Shown piece by piece: positions 12,076 through 26,100 of a DNA stretch of 64,000 nucleotides. This stretch comes from Strigamia acuminata (taxonomy: Eukaryota > Arthropoda > Chilopoda > Geophilomorpha > Linotaeniidae). The stretch covers positions 34,374,427 through 34,438,426 of the forward strand of contig OX442315.1 of assembly GCA_949358305.1 (NCBI GenBank), given 5' to 3'. The notes beneath the pieces were generated by a model. That model saw only the letters and a list, made by a program, of their open reading frames with translations. It searched no databases and had not been told where the DNA came from. A program made the translations under genes and the position numbers. Position 1 is the first letter of the stretch. Every line of letters starts with the position of its first letter.

Positions 12076-12690
12076 AAAACAAGCAGGGATTTGTAAATAT
12101 TACACATGAGACTTCTAAACCCTGCCCCTAATTAAAAAAATAATAATAATAAATTAATGACACAAAACAACCAATTTCGCAATTAAATCATTCAAATTTT
12201 GAATGATTTAATTCGAAGAAGCTTTTGAATTTCAAAAGCTTCTTCGCCCAGAACGCCGCCAAATGCGCGTAATACACCGGCGCCGGGATGTAAACCAATC
12301 GCGTACAACGAACGTTTCACTACCGTAGCTTCGCATTTCCGTCGTTATAATTTCCCGTTTCTCGTTTTCCGTTTTCCGTCTGTCCCAAGTCTATTCCATG
12401 AAAATTACGGAAATGACGTCGTCATGATGACGTCATTTCCGTAATTTTCATGGAATACACCGCTAAAAGTGCACTAAAACCGGTTTATTAATTCAACCGG
12501 AGGTCGGAGAAGTCTGAAAATACCAAAGGATACTAATATAGGTATGCTGGATTTAATGCCGTTGTCCGTTTCGCTCTACGTGCGGTAGTTTTTACGGAAT
12601 CGTTGTAGACGGACGGACGGACGGACGGACGGACGGACAGACATGACCGTTTCATAAGACTTTCTAAACATAGAGTTTAGAAGTCTAAAA
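12076..12690. mobile_element. Dispersed repeat, copy A (MITE with GACG microsatellite)
   Basis: It starts acaagcagggatttgtaa and AGACTTCTAAAC (12109) and ends GTTTAGAAGTCT (12686). The same ends, the same GGAC microsatellite (12608-12642) and the same ccgtttcataagactttcta motif occur in copy B at 52920-53792. Inside are two hairpins (12191-12250) and a palindrome of about 29-bp arms (about 12396-12460) around tgacgtcgtcatgatgacgt. Confidence 0.75.
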
Positions 12691-12989
12691 CTGTTAAAAC
12701 TGAGAAAAATATTGACCGGTTTACGCCGGTTTACGCATAAAAAGTAGTTCTGTCTATTTTCAATGAATTTAAGTGTAAAATGTGATTAGAATGATCAATT
12801 TTTTGAAATTGCTGAGAAAATGTTTTTTAATTTGCTAAAATAAGCTTTTTCCTCTTGTAATCAATCCAAAAATGTTAGGATCGTGTCCTTGATTGGCATC
12901 CTTGAGACGCAACATATTGCCACTAGGTGGCGGACATGAATAATCGTCTGCTTTAGAGTGGTCATCCACTAACGAGGGAAGCACATGTA

Positions 12990-13180
12990 TAAACTCTATT
13001 CCAAAAAGTAATTGAAATACTCCCATTGGTTGGGAGATTCATAACACCAGTATAAATGCATTGAAAATCTTCGCACAAGTCTACTGGAATCTGAAAACAG
13101 CATCATATTCAATACACAACTGAACTAGAGCACCAACCAACCAATGGGAGTATTTCAATTACTTTTTGGAATAGAGTTTA
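12990..13180. mobile_element. Fold-back MITE with 44-bp perfect inverted arms
   Basis: Arms 12990-13033 and 13137-13180 are exact reverse complements (taaactctattccaaaaagt...). The ~100-bp loop has no coding signal. Confidence 0.8.
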
Positions 13181-13962
13181 GGATACTCACAGATTGTTGC
13201 AATATTAAACGTGAAGGATTGTTATACATGCTAAATGAGACCCTGAAACAATTTTATTCCATAAACAGCCAACAATGGTGAACTAAGTTGTGATGTCATT
13301 GTAAATTACTTTGGGTTCCAGAGTAAGGTCAAATGATAAAATTCAACTTGGATCTTGGAACTATTTTTTACCTAGCAACTGTTGTTTACAGTATTCATAC
13401 ACTAGACCTGATTGGTCCGCACAATTTCAGTTCCTTTAGAGAGCTGAAAACAGGAAATTGCGTATAGGGGTATTTCTAAAACCTGCTTTTTTCAACCCGA
13501 AAATTGTATTGTATTGTATTTTAAGTTTTAACATGGATTTAAACAGGAAATGATGTCATTTTTGGTTTAAATTTGAAGTAAAACACAAAATATTTTAGTT
13601 TTCTATAACAATCGACATTTTATCCTATTAACAGAGTTTTTAGGCCAAAAATGTACCTGGTTTATATCCGCCATTTTGCAAATCACATATTGTCTTAGAA
13701 ATTCTTTTATATTTAATGTATTTTTTTTGCTTTCCTTTTATTTTGCAGTTGCGAGAATACAAAGTGTAAGGTAGAAAGGTACAGTCTTGCTTTTAAAAAA
13801 ACGTATTTCATGGTCAGCATTCGGTAACCCGATGCAATAGGAACGACTTGCTCTGCTGAGAGAAGCCGACATGACATATATGTCATTTGCTCATCAACAA
13901 TTGCCTAATAAATTGTAAGATTTAGTGGAATCGATATATACTACTATTCTGTGTCTACAGAT
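13181..13962. other. Intergenic DNA
   Basis: Nothing recognisable as gene, RNA or element. Confidence 0.3.
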
Positions 13963-14166
13963 CTAAATTAAAATCCGCGCCATATCTTGAATATCGCGCA
14001 AAGCTTCATGGTCTATCGCAATCGTCACGTGACTGCGACAGGACAAGATGGCCAAAGTTTCGACCGTAACAGCGGTCTGTCGTCGTGTGGCTTCTTCGTT
14101 TTGATAGGCCACCGCAATTTGCCATCGAATATGTTGCATTTCAGTCGATTCTATTTTGCTTGACAT
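13963..14166 (-). CDS. Small unrecognised open reading frame, head-to-head with DENND1
   Basis: 67 codons starting MSSKIESTEMQ, with a real ATG whose first base is 11 bp from the DENND1 ATG on the other strand. The composition is protein-like (helical, AVAYQNEEATRRQ, then EALRDIQDMARI). The last 15 codons resemble a fragment at 6656-6706. It would be antisense to the DENND1 5' UTR and may be chance; no family recognised. Confidence 0.3.
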   Translation of the reverse strand: MSSKIESTEMQHIRWQIAVAYQNEEATRRQTAVTVETLAILSCRSHVTIAIDHEALRDIQDMARILI

Positions 14167-14177
14167 TTACCTTTGAC

Positions 14178-17100
14178 ATGGGATCGAGAATAAGGTAAAA
14201 AATTACATTAAATGACACGAATTAACACAAATGCATCACTTTATCTTGTCAAATGATATCGCAACTAGACGAAACACACATGCACACAACACTAACCAAA
14301 CACGATTAAACGTGAAACAAAATCCCCAATTGTCTATTATCAATAAAAAATATGGATCTTAGGAATCAATGTGCCAATTCATATGTCAACGTGGCTGCTC
14401 GTAACGTTGTTGGTGTTGTTTAATGCGATAATTGCGCTAAATGACAGTTGGAATTGATTGAAAATAATTTTATTTCGTTTTTTAAAATTAAACAAATTGA
14501 AATATATTTTATTTTATTTTTTAATTTTGATTTCATTATTTTTTGTTTTAGGAATAACCCATCGAAAATATTCGACTGTTTTCTGGAAGTCGTGATTCCT
14601 CAATTACCTGATGAAGGTAAAAATCATTAAAAATGATTAAATGTGTTTTTTCGCGTTTTAATTTTATTTTTTCGTGTTAAAAGGTGCATGGGTTCTCCAG
14701 AAATATCCGGATGAGTTTACCGATGATGTAAGTTGATGGTTTTATTTAATTTTTGTGTGAAATTGTTTTTTTAATTGTTTTTTTTTTTAATTGTTTTTTT
14801 TGGCAGGAAATTCTGAAGTCTGTTTCCCATTTCTGTTATCCGTGCGATATCAGAAGGTATGCTGTGTGACCGGCCAAAAATGTCTATTTGTTCAACTTCC
14901 TGTCGTAATTTTGCATTAATATCATTTGATATTATCATAATAATAGACGCTAAGTGTTGTCAACGAGGTCGAAATACTTAAACGGAATTTAATTTGAAAG
15001 TGTAAAGTGATGTTTGGTTCAGAGTTTGATGCTTTTAGTGCACAAATTAAAGAAAAATGACATTTCTCCACGAATTGTCGCAAAAATGTTGAAATTTTAG
15101 ACACATTTGTTGTGTTTCCTGCAATTTAATCAAAGGTGAAATGTGAAAATTGATTTTTTTCATCCACAAATTTAAAAAAAATCAATTTTTTTGTGCAGAT
15201 TGAACCAAAATCAATTTTTTCACGCACAAAACGAAGAAAAATTGATATTTTCGTGCACAGAATGAAGTAAAAATCAATTTTTAACGAACTATTCCCAAAA
15301 TATTGAATTCTACTCAAAATTTATTGCGACAAAACAAAATCAATTAAACTCGAGTGTTTTATTCCAGTTCAGTCGTTCAAGTTTTTTCATTTGTTCTGAC
15401 TGGAGCTGATAGCAAATGGACATTTGGTTATTGTCGACACACTCCCGACGCTCCCACAGCGATATGTCTTCTTAGGTAAATAAAATACTCGCCTAAATCG
15501 ATTTAAATCGATTTAAATCCCATTAACTAATTTATTTTTCCAGTTCTTTGCCTTGGCACGAAACGTTTTACGAACTTCTGAATCGAATTGCCGAAATAAC
15601 TCACCGTAAAGAAGACAGCGACCTTTTGAGATTTTTAGAACAATTGTATACAGCACAAGTGCCAAGTCCAGGCGGAACTATAGTTTTGCCTGGTGAAGAT
15701 GGTAAAAAAGTAAATCGCCATTTTGTCTCTCCCGGATTAAAATATAACCCAATTCAGTTTTTCCAGCCATTTTTAATCCATTTAACGTCGATTAATTTAA
15801 TTAATTTAGAATAAATTTGCACTGACATGAGATTTGTTCTATTTTTAGGTTGTTAAGTTTGCGTGTTCAAATCATACCAAATTGCCAAGCATACCAGAAA
15901 ATGTAACCTATTTATATATATAAAAATTAATATTATTAAATAATTAATTGATTTTTTTTTTTTAATTTTTAGAGAAATGTTAGCGAATATTTCAATGCTG
16001 TGGATGCTCAAACGATGATGATACTTTTTGCGAGGTTGAAAGAGTTTTGACTTTGATTTTAATGAAGTTTAATTAAATTTTTTTTTTTTAAATTTTCTTT
16101 CAGTATGTTGAATGAACGTCGTATATTGATTACATCGAACAAACTGAGTCGCTTAAGTGCTTGTGTTCAATCTGCCAATGCGCTGATTTACCCGATGCAT
16201 TGGCAGCACATCTTTATTCCAATTTTACCTACAAACTTAATTGATTACTTGCATGCTCCTATGCCATTTTTAATTGGAGTACCGACCATTGTTTTAGAGG
16301 TAAAAACCGTACTAGATTTTGCAACAAAATGGATTTTTATGCACAAAAATTTAAAAATGAATTTTTTATGCACAAAATAAATTTTTTATGCACAAAATGA
16401 ATTTTTTACGCACAAAATGAATTTTTTATGCACAAAATGAATTTTTTATGCACAAAATGAATTTTTTATGCACAAAATGAATTTTTTATGCACAAAATGA
16501 ATTTTTTATGCACAAAATGAACTTTTTATGCACAAAATGAATTTTTTATGCACAAAATGAATGTTTTAAAATTTTAGTAATTACAAAAATGTATTTCCTG
16601 AATGCTTATGCACTTATTATGCACATAAATGAGTTTTTTGATTTGGTGAACTAATTGCAGAGAAGATTTGACCTTATTAGAAAAAATTTCAATGTTTTAT
16701 GATGAAAAAAATTGATATTTTATAAAAATGATGTACTGGAACATTATTTTATTTTCGTTTACAGAAAGCAGTTAAATTGGATATGAGCGAGATCGTTGTG
16801 TTGCATGCCGATCAAAATAGAATCGAAACTCCCTTTGATGATTTGCAAAATTTACCACCTGAGATTGTAATTCTTCATTTAACAATAATAATTATTTCGA
16901 TTGTGAAATTTAATGTAATGTAATCCAATTTCAGGTATCGAGCTTGAAACGACGCTTAAAAAACTCAAATGCCATGTTAGGCGACAGGATGGCCCGAGCG
17001 TTTCTTCACAGTTTGGTTCAATTAATAGGTGGCTACCGTGACGCGCTTAAATTCCATCACGGCGAAAAAATAACATTTGATTCGGACGCATTCATACAAA

Positions 17101-20100
17101 CGCGCACTCCGAGCATGCAATCGTTTCTCGAACGAATGCTGCAATTGCAAATTTTCCAACAAGTGAATAACAATTCTAATTAAAAATATATAATAATGAT
17201 GATGATAATAAATTTTGCTTTTTAGTTCATCGAAGAGCGGCTGGAAATGTTGAACTCCGGTGATGGGTTTAGCGACGAATTCGAACTCGAGGTTAACGTG
17301 TTTGCAGATAAAAACAGTACGAAGTTACGGCACCAGTACAAAGAGTGGATGAACAACATGCGGGTAAAATTGATATTTATTATCGTGCTGAGAAGAAAGA
17401 GATTAAATTCACTTTTTTCCCATCTATTTTCAGAAGGAAGGTGGCGCGTTTATTAAAAGTGTAAAAAACAAGGTAAGAAATAGTGGAATCCACTAGGATG
17501 ATATTACACAGTTTGCGGCAGGCACTTTTCCCTTATAAAAACCCCTGTTACGCCTATAAGTATAGTGGAAAACTTATAACTCCATCGGAGCTTACAGTAG
17601 GCGCATTCAATAACTTTTCGTGTAAATTTTCGTCTCGCACGAATTTTTACACGAAAAGCTTCGTTTCTGAATGTAATCGTTTATTTAGCAAATAAACGAT
17701 TGTTTAACCACATTGCTTAACCAACTGCCAAACTTGGCCTGGGATTCCAGATCAAGATCTACCGTAGGTCGTAATTCCCGCTACAAGTCGCATACGGGTA
17801 TTTCGTTTCAAGATTTTTCTTTCCTCGCATTTTTATTTTGTTTCAAGCCCTAATTATAACTGTAATGATGATTATTACCATCATTCACTATAAAAAAAAT
17901 AATAACTGCTGCAAAATTGTGCTTATATCTCCAATCGTCGCGATCGATCTAACGGAGATCCAAGATGGCGGTCAAAATGTGCAATTTGAACGAGAAAACT
18001 CGTTACACGGAGATTTAAACGACCTAAAAAGGTCGTTTATTTTCAGCTCGTTTAAACCCATTTAAACGAGCTTTTAAACGAGAATCTCGTTTAAAAATTC
18101 GTGGAAACGAGTTTAAACGACCGTTTATCAGTTATTGAATGCGCCTACTATTTCTGAAAACAGCGCAGCCAATCCGGTAGATTTCCACTATTTACGTCAC
18201 TGACTCAAAATTTGGACTATCAACGACCTTTTTCCGCCGCCATTTTGAATTCTCCGCTTCAGTTACGGTCTATCTAATTATTTCTGCTTTGAATTCATTT
18301 AAATTCACAATAATAAAGTTGCGGCATTGTATTAAAACATTTTAAAACAAGAATTCTCTCTGTTTATGCTAACAGGACAATACTAGTTTCGTTAATCATG
18401 TGACATGTGTAAGGTTACGTCTAATTTTATAACTATAACATGAAACGTCAACCGCAACCCAAACCTTACTAAATGTAGTGTAAAAAATGTACCTGCTGCA
18501 AACTGAATATTGTTTTGAGTTGTTGCATATGTGCTAGTTTATTTTGGACGTCGTTAATTTATCTCTGCTTTTAATCGGTGATTAGGAAACGAAAAGTTTG
18601 ATTTTGACTAATTTGCAACACCAATAGCTTAGTTTTATCACTCTTTAATTTTTGTAGGCTAATCCTGCAGTAATGCATGCTTATAAATCTGTGAGTTTTG
18701 ATTTTATTCACTTTAAATTATTTATTTAGTAAATTTAATTTGAAATGAGCAAATGAAATGTTAATTTTTTTTACTTGACTACTAATCAGGTAAAGGACAG
18801 AGGGAAAAAAGCATACAAAGAAGTGAGATCAAAAATTCAAGATTTTCAACTAAAAGTGAGTAAAAACTGGCATTTGTTGGGAATTTAGTGTAAATATTGT
18901 GGTTGGGAGCTGCATCCAGACCACACAGCTTACAATTACCCAGTATTTTGTATTGAACGCATTAATATTTTAACTTTGAAACTACTTTTAGGATTCTACT
19001 TCAGAAAACATACACGGTTCGAGTCGGCTAAAAGCTCGGCAACCTCGAAGTGCTCCTTCCAGTCCCACTTTACTCAGAACAAGGCCTGTCACTTTTCATG
19101 GATTTAAGGTTAATTTTTCCTTCAAATTATTATTTCCGGGTTTGCAGCTTGTCATGTTAGATGCAGGCTCAAAATTTAATTTATTTCTCTTATTAAAAAA
19201 CATAATGAGCACTGGGGAGTTAATCAACTAAGCTTAGCTTGAGAAAATTGAATGCTAGATAAAAAAAAAAAAGCAAAAGTTACAATTGGATTACTGCATT
19301 AACTAATTATTAACTTTAAAGTGAGTGCTTTTATGTTTTCTTATATTAGTTGTCATTTCACTGCTAAGTGAAAGGTTTTTACTAGTTTGAAACAAGCAGC
19401 TGCAATAATTAATTTGGGTTACGAATACAACTGCATGACGTTTTATTCGGGGGAAGATGGTAGTCTGATTTAGGTACTGTTCCTTTGGTTAGGACAATCT
19501 GCCACTCACGTCAACAGTTTTCTGTGGTTTTGTTAGTGCAAATACAGGGTTGGCTACTCAAGAAAGTTGTCCTTATTTTTAGTTGGATATACCATATATG
19601 GTGCGTCCAAAAAGTCTGTGGAATTACGAAAAATTTGAAAAAAATTAACTTCTAATATTTTGATTTAATTTTCCTTTTAGGATTATTAAATATACCACTC
19701 AAGTAATGTCTGATTAAATTTTCAGACCGATTCAATAATATTTGTTTAAAATATCAACAATAGATGAAAAAACAGGTGTCCAAAAAGTCTGTGGAATTTA
19801 ACAATTAACAAATTTCTTTAACAATAAATTAGAAATATTTTTTGTTTATGGACCAATTATTTTTCCATTATGTTTTATCACTTCAAAAACACGATTTCAC
19901 ATAAATACAATTAATTTTTCCAGAGTTTCAGAAGAGATGTTATCCCAGTATCTCTCAATCGCAGTTTTTAATTCATCAATGGTTGAAAATTGTCTGTTAT
20001 TGGCATAAACTTGACTGGTCATTATTCTCCATAGATTTTCTATGGGTTTTAGTAAGGATTTTAGGCTGGCCATTCCAATAGATAAGTTCTTCCCTTGAAG

Positions 20101-23100
20101 GCAAAAGCTTCCCATACCTAAGTACCATGCCTTTGTTGACCCTCCACCATGTTGGGCTCTGAAAAAGGTGTGGTTCTTTTTGAATTTCATGCCAATAGTA
20201 AGCCAAACCATCAGGACTATCAAGATTCAACTTCTTCCCATCACTAAAATCACTGTGCACCACTCATTGTTCCAGGTCATCTGAACCATTGCCCACTATA
20301 ATTTAGGTTGAGTAGGTTGAGGTTTCAAACTTGGTTGTTCGGCCATTTATTTTATAAAATATCATTGGGAAAGCTTGGAGGTGATTATGAACAGTACTTT
20401 TACTAATGTTTCCTTCAAAGACATCACAGATTTTTTGAACTGAGAGTGAACAGTTTGTTGCGAAATGTAGAACTCTGCAATCAGCTCGATTTGAAGTTAC
20501 TATTGGTCTTTCTGATCTAGGTCTAAGTTGCTAGTTTCCTTTTTACTGATAATATTCCAGTTATATTTATCATTTAGTTTAGCAATTTCATGATTAGTAA
20601 GCCTTCCAGTTTTTATTTTTCATATTTTTATCACTTCATCAACAATGAATTCTTTGTTGTTTGGCATTGTTGATGAAACAATTGCCAAATGTTTAAAAAT
20701 GCAAAAAAGCATTTTAATAAAGGTATGATAACATAAAAATGCTCTATTATTGACTCTAAATATAACCTCACTACCGTGGGAAGAAAGAATAAACAAAAAT
20801 TCCACAGACTTTTTGGACACCTGTTTTTTCATCTATTGTTGATATTTTAAGCAAATATTATTGAATCGGTCTGAAAATTTAATCAGATATTACTTGAGTG
20901 GTATATTTAATAATCCTAAAAGGAAAATTAAATCAAAATATTTGAAGTTAATTTTTTTCAAATTTTTCGTCATTCCACAGACTTTTTGAACGCACCTTAT
21001 ATACGGTTTCTAGCTGAGCTATAGCCTACAGTGCCATCATTTGGTTTGAACGTTTAAACCAGATCGTGTAAAGCTAGTTGTAGAACTAGATTGACTGTCT
21101 AATGCCCTGTTCACACCTAAACCACTTTTGTAGAAAACCCGCCAATTTTGTAGTAAACCACAGGTTTTCTAGAATTCAAAACAAGATGGCGGACTTTTCT
21201 ACAACTCAAGTTGAAGAAAAGTTTTCTTAAACTTGACGTCACAACTGTTTGTTGTGTCATGGGCTGACGTTGACAAAAAATGGCTGCCAACAGCAGGTTA
21301 AAACGTCATGACACTTGTACAAAACTATCCTTAAGTGTGAACAACTGATTTCAGATTTGTAGAACTTAGACTTTTAGAAAATCAAAAGTTCTAGAAAAGT
21401 GGTTTAAGTGTGAACCACGCATAAGCCAGTGGTTCCCACACTTTTTTGGTTCACGGTGCCCATGTAGGTGGTCATGGTGCCCTTGTAGGCCCTCTGCGGT
21501 GCATATGAAGCAGGGCCAGTTTAACCATTGGGCTAAAGGCTCGTTCACATGCAAGCGTTGTTGCATCAGCTTCAACGTGCAAGCATGAAGTTGAAATATT
21601 TGGTGCGAACATGGCGTAATGAGTATGGCTTTTAGTTTTCAACAGTATATTCAGTAAAGTATTTTGCGGGCATAACTAGGCTGTGTGTTAGTAATTATAC
21701 ATAACAAGGATAAAGTTTCTCTTCTAGCCCATGAGCAACTTGAAATCTACGAAGAAGGAGCGATTGCACCCTGACGGTGTCGGCGATGAATCGCCTTTGA
21801 CGTAAGCAAATTGCAATTTAGGTATTTTTTGCTGAGGGACAGGACTTCACACATGCCTTTTGTTTCACATTCTGCTGGCATATTTTCTCACATTTTGTCT
21901 CTGAATCATAACACCTTTTCTTCTTTTGGCTATAGTTTTCGTGGGATAAACTTCCTGCTTCTAAAGACAAGTAAGCATGCTGCATGATGTTGTCAATTAA
22001 CTATTCTAATTCAATAAACAGGAGTATGTGAATTGAGTGATTAGGCTTCAGTATATTGAGGCAACTACTACTATTACTATTACTATTACTACTGTACTCC
22101 AAATTGATACAACGTTGTCCAAACTTCTATTGTTCGAGTCATTTTATTGGTGTAGTGGCACAAAAATGTAGCCCTTAGCACCAGAATTGTTATCTAACTA
22201 GGCAAAACAACCAATAAAAAACTAAACCTTTGTTCACCTGCCAAAAGATACCAATAAACTACATTAAAATTGTTTGATTGATTAAAAGATGAAAAAGCTT
22301 ATTTTAGCAAATGAAATAAATATTTTAAAACCAAATAAATAAAATCTATTATTCTAATCACTTTTTACACTGAAATTCAGTGAAAATAAACAGAACTACT
22401 TTTCCGCGTAATAGAGCACAGTCCACAGTAAAGCTAGGTTCACACTTGTGTTCACACTAGATGTAACGCAAGAAAACTGACGCTTCGCAGGCTGCTTAAG
22501 TCCCAAAACTCTTGACGTTGACATCAATTCCTGCTTCAACTCCAAATTGAAGTAAGCGACGCAATGCAAGGAAAGGTCTTGCGGCCAACCAATCACGACC
22601 GACTCCAACTCTCGTCGATTCACGTCTGGTTGGCGAGACTTTGCTACATGGAAACAAGCCACCTTTTTTGGATTCTGGAACTAATTGTAGAACTAGATCC
22701 AATTCCAGGTTTCATTTAAACCATCTGATTGTCCATATGCAACATCGACTGTTTCAGCTCTGCTCACACGTGCCCTACAGTGTGCTGCGATCCGGGTTTT
22801 TATCCACTTAATTTCTAATAAATTAAGCAGAAACCGCAGGTGAATGCTATAAAAGACTTACAATCGGCGGCCTTAAATTATCTAGGGGTTAAGTTTAAGG
22901 AAAAGAAATAAAAAGACAGTTTTATTAATAAAAATCACAAATATGTATTTATTCGTTTAAATTACAATGACTAGTTAAAAATATCACAATGGCGACAAGT
23001 CGCGAAATGAAATGAGCGGGAACAATGGAAGGGCTTGCAACGACTGTTGCAAGCTACAAAGCGCTAAAATGGCGCTTAAACAACACACAGTTGTTAGGCG

Positions 23101-26100
23101 AAGGCGAATTGTCTTCGTTTGCTGAACTCACGAACGATGGTCGAAGACGATGGTTCTCGTGGGCTCCTTCTACGGCTCGTGCGACGGCTCGGCGGCGGTG
23201 GTTGACGGCTGTAGGCGTCCGGCTCTCGTACGATGGCGGTGGCTGTCGTTCGCGCGGCAGCGACGGCGATGGTTCACGATCGTCGGGAAACTTCTTCTTC
23301 TCGTTTGCTGGAATTAGCTACGGCTAATTCAAGCAGAATTGCTGGCTTTGTGCTTTGGGTGGCACAAAGATAGCAGGTGAAACTGAGTTACAACGGTCCT
23401 CTATCAATACGTATTGTCGGAGCAGATATCGCAGTGATGTTGAGGTTGTTGTTGTATTTTTCAGAGTCCCGATTTGAGCCAAGACGCGAGCCCAGCACGC
23501 TTCAATATTGCGCAGAAAACCTGCGCACTTAGCTCAAATGGGTGCAACTAGTGGTTATTACACCATATTGCACCATAACGGCTAATAACCGTTTTCACCC
23601 CGGACAACCTGGGGTGATATGTGCCTAGAGAGGATTTCTCCCCTCGGTCACATGATCTGACTTGGCGTGTGCCACAGTCAAATTAATTAGAAGATAATTA
23701 ATTTAATCTTCTAAGTTGGTGAATATTTTGAGATCACCACACATCCCCCCATTTAAGACGAATCTTACATGGAGAGAAAATGAACGAACCAATTTATGAT
23801 TCGTCCATGGTCTGAGTTCGCTCAGGCGTCAACGGGCGCATCATATCCGTGGTGTCGTCCCTCGGGTTGGACCGCTCGTTAACCGTACACAGGTCGCGAC
23901 CTGCGTTTGGTCCGGAGACCATTCCAGGGTTGACATGAAGCCAAACCTGGATGATTCTCGCCGAGTTCGCTCGGTTGAAAAATCCTAGCGCCGCAAACTC
24001 TATGGGATCCTCTGGCGCCAATCGTGCTCTCAGGAGTCGATCGTGGAGCACTGATGGTGGGCTTAACACCCGGATGTGGTCCTCGAGCCACATAAACACC
24101 TGCCTCGACAACTTGTGGTTGTTGCTAAGCAGTGTTCGCGTATCCGGCGTCAAATAGAAGTGCGGATACAGGCGCATCAGGGTCTTGAAAGCCGACTCTT
24201 TTTTCAGCGGCTTGACCTTCGTCTCCGGCTTGGCTGGCGGCGGCGGCGGCGGACGTGAGTCTTCCGTCGTGGCATCGTCAAAATGGCACTGCGGGCCCAA
24301 GAAAACCAACGCGGGTGCGGAGGTTGACGAGGGTGTGACGCCTCGTCCCGGTGCTCGACCCACACCGGGGAGCTGACGGGTTTCGACTACCCGTTGAACT
24401 CCGGCTGGAGTTTGAGAACTTCCGGCGTTCTCTGGCCAAAATGAACATCCAGCGCCCTCTTGGGCCGACTGGAAAACAGCCAGTGACGCAGCTGCTGTGG
24501 CGCTTGTAACTGGAAGCGGTGGTCTTCCGGTCATTCGCGCCGTGGCCTTCGCAAAGGACCACTCGGTTCGCAACCGAACGGCGGCCTCTTCTTCGGTCTC
24601 ACCGTTTGCTACGACTTGCTTTATTAGCTCGGCTAAGATCGTAGGCGGGTCGAGCCTGAGGTGGTACCACAGCTCGACTTTCTTCTCCGACAGGCCCATC
24701 GGCGCGGTCCAAAGGTACGTAATGGCCGCTAACGCCTGTCCTGGCGAAGGAAGAACACCAGGGTACAACACCCTAGTCATCCCCGGAATTAGCTGACGCT
24801 GAAAATCCATCAGACGGGGATCATCAATGGTATTGATGTCGGAGACTTCTAGCCTTTCAGCTAGTCTCTGCCAGTCCTTCTGCGACTCGGCGATCTGGGC
24901 GCTTTGGTATGCGTCCAGCTTCTGGAGCACTTCCTGCTGCGCTCTAATGGGTTGCTGCTCGTAGCAGGTCCATTGTGGGCCGAACGACTCACTGAAAAAT
25001 GGCCGGAGTTGCAGGTTGCTAACTCCAGCCGGCAAGCGGGAAACATAACCTTGTTCGGGCAAGCGGCTAGCGTGTCCAGGTACAGGCACGCTACAGTCGG
25101 GAGAAATATCACCGACGACACGTCTCATGGCGTATGGAGTAGCCGGGTTGTCCACTTTGAACGTGGAGGCGGTTCGGCTACTTCGGGCGGACTTAATTGT
25201 GGAGTCCGATTCGAAACTCAGCGAAGACGACGAGCCAAACGACTCTGGTGTCCGTCCTCGTCGCGACTGCGGGCGTGATGGCTGCGCGTCAGTCGAATAT
25301 GGGCGTGATCGCCTCTGACGTTCCTCTCGATCGCGGCTTGATTCGCGGAACATCGGTCGGACTGGAACCGGCGGAGGGAGTTGCCCCACCCTCAAATCCT
25401 CGTCTTGCGGCGGAGGATTGATGGCCGCTGGGGCCGGAATTCCATCTTCTTGATAAAAAGGGAGAGCGCAACGCGCTTGCTCCTCTGCCTCGTGTTCTCG
25501 AGCCAGTTGTCGATTTTCGTCGACGCGAAGCTGCACCGCGGCAGCTCGGAGTGCTTTGGACGGGAAAAATCCCGGAAAATCGTTAAAACACCCGGCGAGC
25601 GCCAACTGGTGGAGCTCGGTTTGTGTGACGGGAAGTTGTGGGTTCCCGTCACGAACGGATTTGCGATACCGTTTAACGACTTCGCGTTGTGTCGTCTTGA
25701 GGTTCTTCCTCAATTGGGTTAGAGCACCGTAATTAATTCCGGTACTCTTTAGCGCTCTTCTGCGCTCGTGACGCTCTCGTGGCGTCACTGGCCACTGGTT
25801 GTGCAGCAACTCTGCTGCAAGCGGTCCTGGGGGGCTCTCGTCGAGCGTCCACTCGATTTCGTCGACACCGTCCACGTGAAGGCGCTCGATGAATCTTCCT
25901 TTTGCACCAAATCCTTGCAGCGCTGATCTGCTGAAGTCGTGGCGCAACTTCCACCAGGTATTGTTTGCCGTCTTCAGTCTTCTGATTTTTTCGGGCAATG
26001 CCGCTCGAAAAATCAGCGGGTGCTGAGTCGGCACGTGATCGGGAAGCGCGAATGGTGTTTCTCGATCCCTCTCGATCTATATTCGAAGAAAAATAAATAA

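Noticed and set aside
23025-23327. 100-codon plus-strand frame in the LTR, repeated at 34403-34705
   Set aside because: It appears twice only because the LTR does; it is antisense to the element and has low-complexity composition.
23794-26034. Envelope glycoprotein call for the third retrotransposon gene
   Set aside because: No signal peptide, no transmembrane segment, and no cysteine or glycosylation pattern expected of one.
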